Positions 62,168-64,000 of a DNA stretch of 64,000 nucleotides are shown one piece after another. Source of the stretch: Sulfitobacter sp. BSw21498 (lineage in GTDB: Bacteria > Pseudomonadota > Alphaproteobacteria > Rhodobacterales > Rhodobacteraceae); NCBI RefSeq assembly GCF_006064855.1, contig NZ_CP040753.1, positions 2,046,001 to 2,110,000 on the forward strand. Direction: 5' to 3'. The translations under genes were made by a program, and so were the position numbers. Position 1 is the first letter of the stretch, and every line of letters begins with the position of its first letter. The notes under the pieces are model-generated. The model did not search any database. It was not told where the DNA came from and worked only from the letters and a program-made list of their open reading frames with translations.

Positions 62168-63163
62168 ATGACCCTTATGACCAAATTCCTCGGCGCCGCT
62201 GCGGCAACCGCGCTTAGCGCCGGTGCTGCTTTGGCCGAACCTGCCCTGATCTTCGACCTTGGCGGCAAATTCGACAAATCCTTCAACGAAGCCGCCTTTG
62301 CCGGCGCGCAACGCTGGGCCGAAGAAACCGGCGAAAGCTTCCGCGAGATTGAACTGCAGTCCGAAGCGCAGCGTGAACAGGCCCTACGCCGTTTCGCCGA
62401 AGCGGGCTCCAACCCCATCGTGATGACCGGCTTTGCCTTTGGTGATGCCCTTGGTCAAGTGGCCGGCGATTACCCCGACACCGATTTCGTCATCATCGAC
62501 ATGGTTGTCGATGCGCCGAACGTTCGTTCCGTGGTCTTCAACGAGCACGAAGGGTCCTATCTGGTTGGCATGATGGCGGCGATGGCGTCCGAATCCAACA
62601 CGGTCGGCTTTATTGGCGGCATGGATATCCCCCTGATCCGCAAATTCGCCTGTGGCTATGCCCAAGGTGTTCTGGCCGTGAACCCCGACGCGACCGTGAT
62701 CTCGAACATGACCGGTTCGACTCCTGCTGCATGGAACGACCCCGTAAAAGGGTCCGAACTGACCAAAGCGCAAATCAGCCAAGGTGCTGACGTTGTGTAT
62801 GCGGCTGCTGGCGGCACAGGCGTCGGCGTTCTGCAAACCGCCGCTGACGAAGACATCCTGTCGATCGGCGTGGACAGCAACCAAAACCACCTGCACGCAG
62901 GCAAGGTCCTGACCTCGATGATCAAACGCGTGGATAACGCTGTGTATGACGCGATGTCCGACGGCCCCGGCATGGAAAAAGGCTTTAACGTCATGGGCGT
63001 GGGCAACAAAGGCGTGGGCGTTGCGATCGACGAACACAACAAGCCGCTTATCACAGCTGAAATGCAAGCCGCTGTCGACGAAGCTTCGGCCAAGATCGCG
63101 GACGGGTCGCTTGAGGTACATGATTACATGTCCGACGACAGCTGCCCGAGCCTGAGCTTCTAA
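62168..63163 (+). CDS. BMP-family ABC transporter substrate-binding protein
   Basis: 331 residues with signal peptide (LGAAAATALSAGAALA). The BMP/PnrA fold begins ALIFDLGGKFDKSFNEAAFA, with FNEHEGSYLVGMMAAMAS and GFIGGMDIPLIRKFACGYAQ. Such proteins bind purine nucleosides or related compounds in the periplasm. The ATP-binding subunit follows two bases after the stop. Confidence 0.95.
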   Translation: MTLMTKFLGAAAATALSAGAALAEPALIFDLGGKFDKSFNEAAFAGAQRWAEETGESFREIELQSEAQREQALRRFAEAGSNPIVMTGFAFGDALGQVAGDYPDTDFVIIDMVVDAPNVRSVVFNEHEGSYLVGMMAAMASESNTVGFIGGMDIPLIRKFACGYAQGVLAVNPDATVISNMTGSTPAAWNDPVKGSELTKAQISQGADVVYAAAGGTGVGVLQTAADEDILSIGVDSNQNHLHAGKVLTSMIKRVDNAVYDAMSDGPGMEKGFNVMGVGNKGVGVAIDEHNKPLITAEMQAAVDEASAKIADGSLEVHDYMSDDSCPSLSF

Positions 63164-63165
63164 GC

Positions 63166-64000
63166 GTGAGCACTCCAACACAGACGGAGCGGCAGGAAAC
63201 TGCCGCTCCGGCGATCGAGCTGAAAGGCATTTCCAAGGCCTTTGGTCCGGTACAGGCCAACAAAGACATCTCTATCCGCGTCATGCCCGGTACAATCCAC
63301 GGGATTATCGGTGAAAACGGTGCGGGCAAATCGACGCTGATGTCGATCCTTTACGGATTCTACAAAGCGGACAAAGGCGACATTTTTATCGCCGGCAAAA
63401 AGACCGATATCCCTGACAGCCAGGCCGCGATTGCCGCAGGCATCGGGATGGTGTTCCAGCACTTTAAACTGGTTGAAAATTTTACGGTTCTGGAAAATAT
63501 CATTCTGGGGGCCGAAGACGGACGGCTGCTGAAACCGTCGCTCGCCAAGGCGCGCAAGTCGCTGTTGAAACTGGCGGATGATTACGGGCTCAAGGTCGAT
63601 CCCGATGCGCTGGTACAAGACATCGGCGTGGGCATGCAGCAACGCGTAGAGATCCTCAAGGCGCTGTATCGTCAGGCAGATATTCTCATTCTGGATGAAC
63701 CCACCGGCGTGTTGACCCCTGCCGAAGCGGATCAATTGTTCCGCATCCTCGGGCGTCTGCGCTCTGAGGGAAAGACGATCATCCTGATCACCCACAAGCT
63801 GCGCGAGATCATGGAAACGACCGACACCGTATCCGTCATGCGCCGTGGCCAGATGACCGCCACCGTCAAAACCGCCGAGACCTCGCCCGCCGAACTGGCC
63901 GAGCTGATGGTCGGCCGCAAGGTCCTGCTGCGTGTGGACAAAAAACCCGCCGCCCCCGGCCCTGTCATTCTGGATATCGAAGGGTTGCGCGTCGTTGATG
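63166..64000 (+). CDS. ABC transporter ATP-binding protein for the BMP system (3' end outside window)
   Basis: A GTG start at 63166 opens a frame that runs to the window end (278 codons visible). Walker A is GIIGENGAGKSTLMSILYGF, the signature region reads VGMQQRVEILKALYRQAD, and Walker B is ILILDEPTGVLTPAEADQLF. A second ATPase domain is expected beyond the end, as in sugar/nucleoside-type ATPases with two fused halves. It energises the importer whose binding protein is the preceding gene. Confidence 0.95.
   Translation, partial: MSTPTQTERQETAAPAIELKGISKAFGPVQANKDISIRVMPGTIHGIIGENGAGKSTLMSILYGFYKADKGDIFIAGKKTDIPDSQAAIAAGIGMVFQHFKLVENFTVLENIILGAEDGRLLKPSLAKARKSLLKLADDYGLKVDPDALVQDIGVGMQQRVEILKALYRQADILILDEPTGVLTPAEADQLFRILGRLRSEGKTIILITHKLREIMETTDTVSVMRRGQMTATVKTAETSPAELAELMVGRKVLLRVDKKPAAPGPVILDIEGLRVVD

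Overview
The window looks like a chromosomal segment of a marine alphaproteobacterium of the Rhodobacteraceae (Roseobacter group). The support is the family resemblance of the housekeeping proteins (YchF, TrpA, TrpB, L25, Pth, RimO, NfuA, TsaB, a BMP-type nucleoside ABC transporter), fairly high GC in the core genes, and an alphaproteobacterial-type SOS box. No species is assigned.

Left flank (1-8149): the 3' part of an FMN/Fe-S NADH:flavin oxidoreductase, a small conserved hypothetical, one copy of a 1253-bp IS3-family element, a scrap of another IS3 element, a DeoR regulator, a 1063-residue autotransporter whose passenger is an endonuclease/exonuclease/phosphatase domain, and an integrase stump next to the 3' side of a tRNA-Ser(GCU) gene.

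Genomic island (about 8199-42524): a 41-bp piece of the tRNA-Ser gene, from the anticodon loop to the 5' end, is repeated exactly at 42484-42524 beside a tyrosine integrase, so the roughly 34 kb between is read as an integrated island. It carries: (a) a two-gene recombinase operon whose second gene is frameshifted in a T6 run; (b) an operon (LPG-synthase-like membrane protein, short binding-protein-like periplasmic protein, MFS transporter, gamma-glutamylcyclotransferase-like protein) behind a mer-type operator and a MerR with the three mercury-binding cysteines, but no merT, merP or merA; (c) periplasmic or membrane-anchored proteins (rhodanese, cytochrome c, Met-rich EF-hand protein, DUF305 proteins); (d) an eight-gene complex-I-like cluster (A, a B/D-like fusion, H, J with a His-rich tail, K, L, M, N) without the NADH and Fe-S subunits, followed by a thioredoxin-reductase-like flavoprotein; (e) copA-copB copper resistance genes; (f) a LysR/EamA pair; (g) a second IS3 copy in inverted orientation; (h) an excisionase-like gene and the integrase. 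Degenerate dispersed repeats fill several gaps.

Right flank (42525-64000): ordinary core genome: ychF, a Pmp3-like peptide, trpA, lldD behind a palindromic operator, rplY, pth, several DUF genes, trpB, asmA-like, rimO, a small gene behind an SOS box, hemolysin III, yigZ-like, an M48 lipoprotein protease, a branched-chain aminotransferase, a universal stress protein, nfuA behind an iron-control-like box, tsaB, a rimI-like gene, and the start of a BMP-type ABC importer operon.

The most interesting parts are the catalytically stripped complex-I-like operon next to copper genes, and the mercury-type MerR/operator attached to an operon with no known mercury genes. Functions proposed for both are inference.
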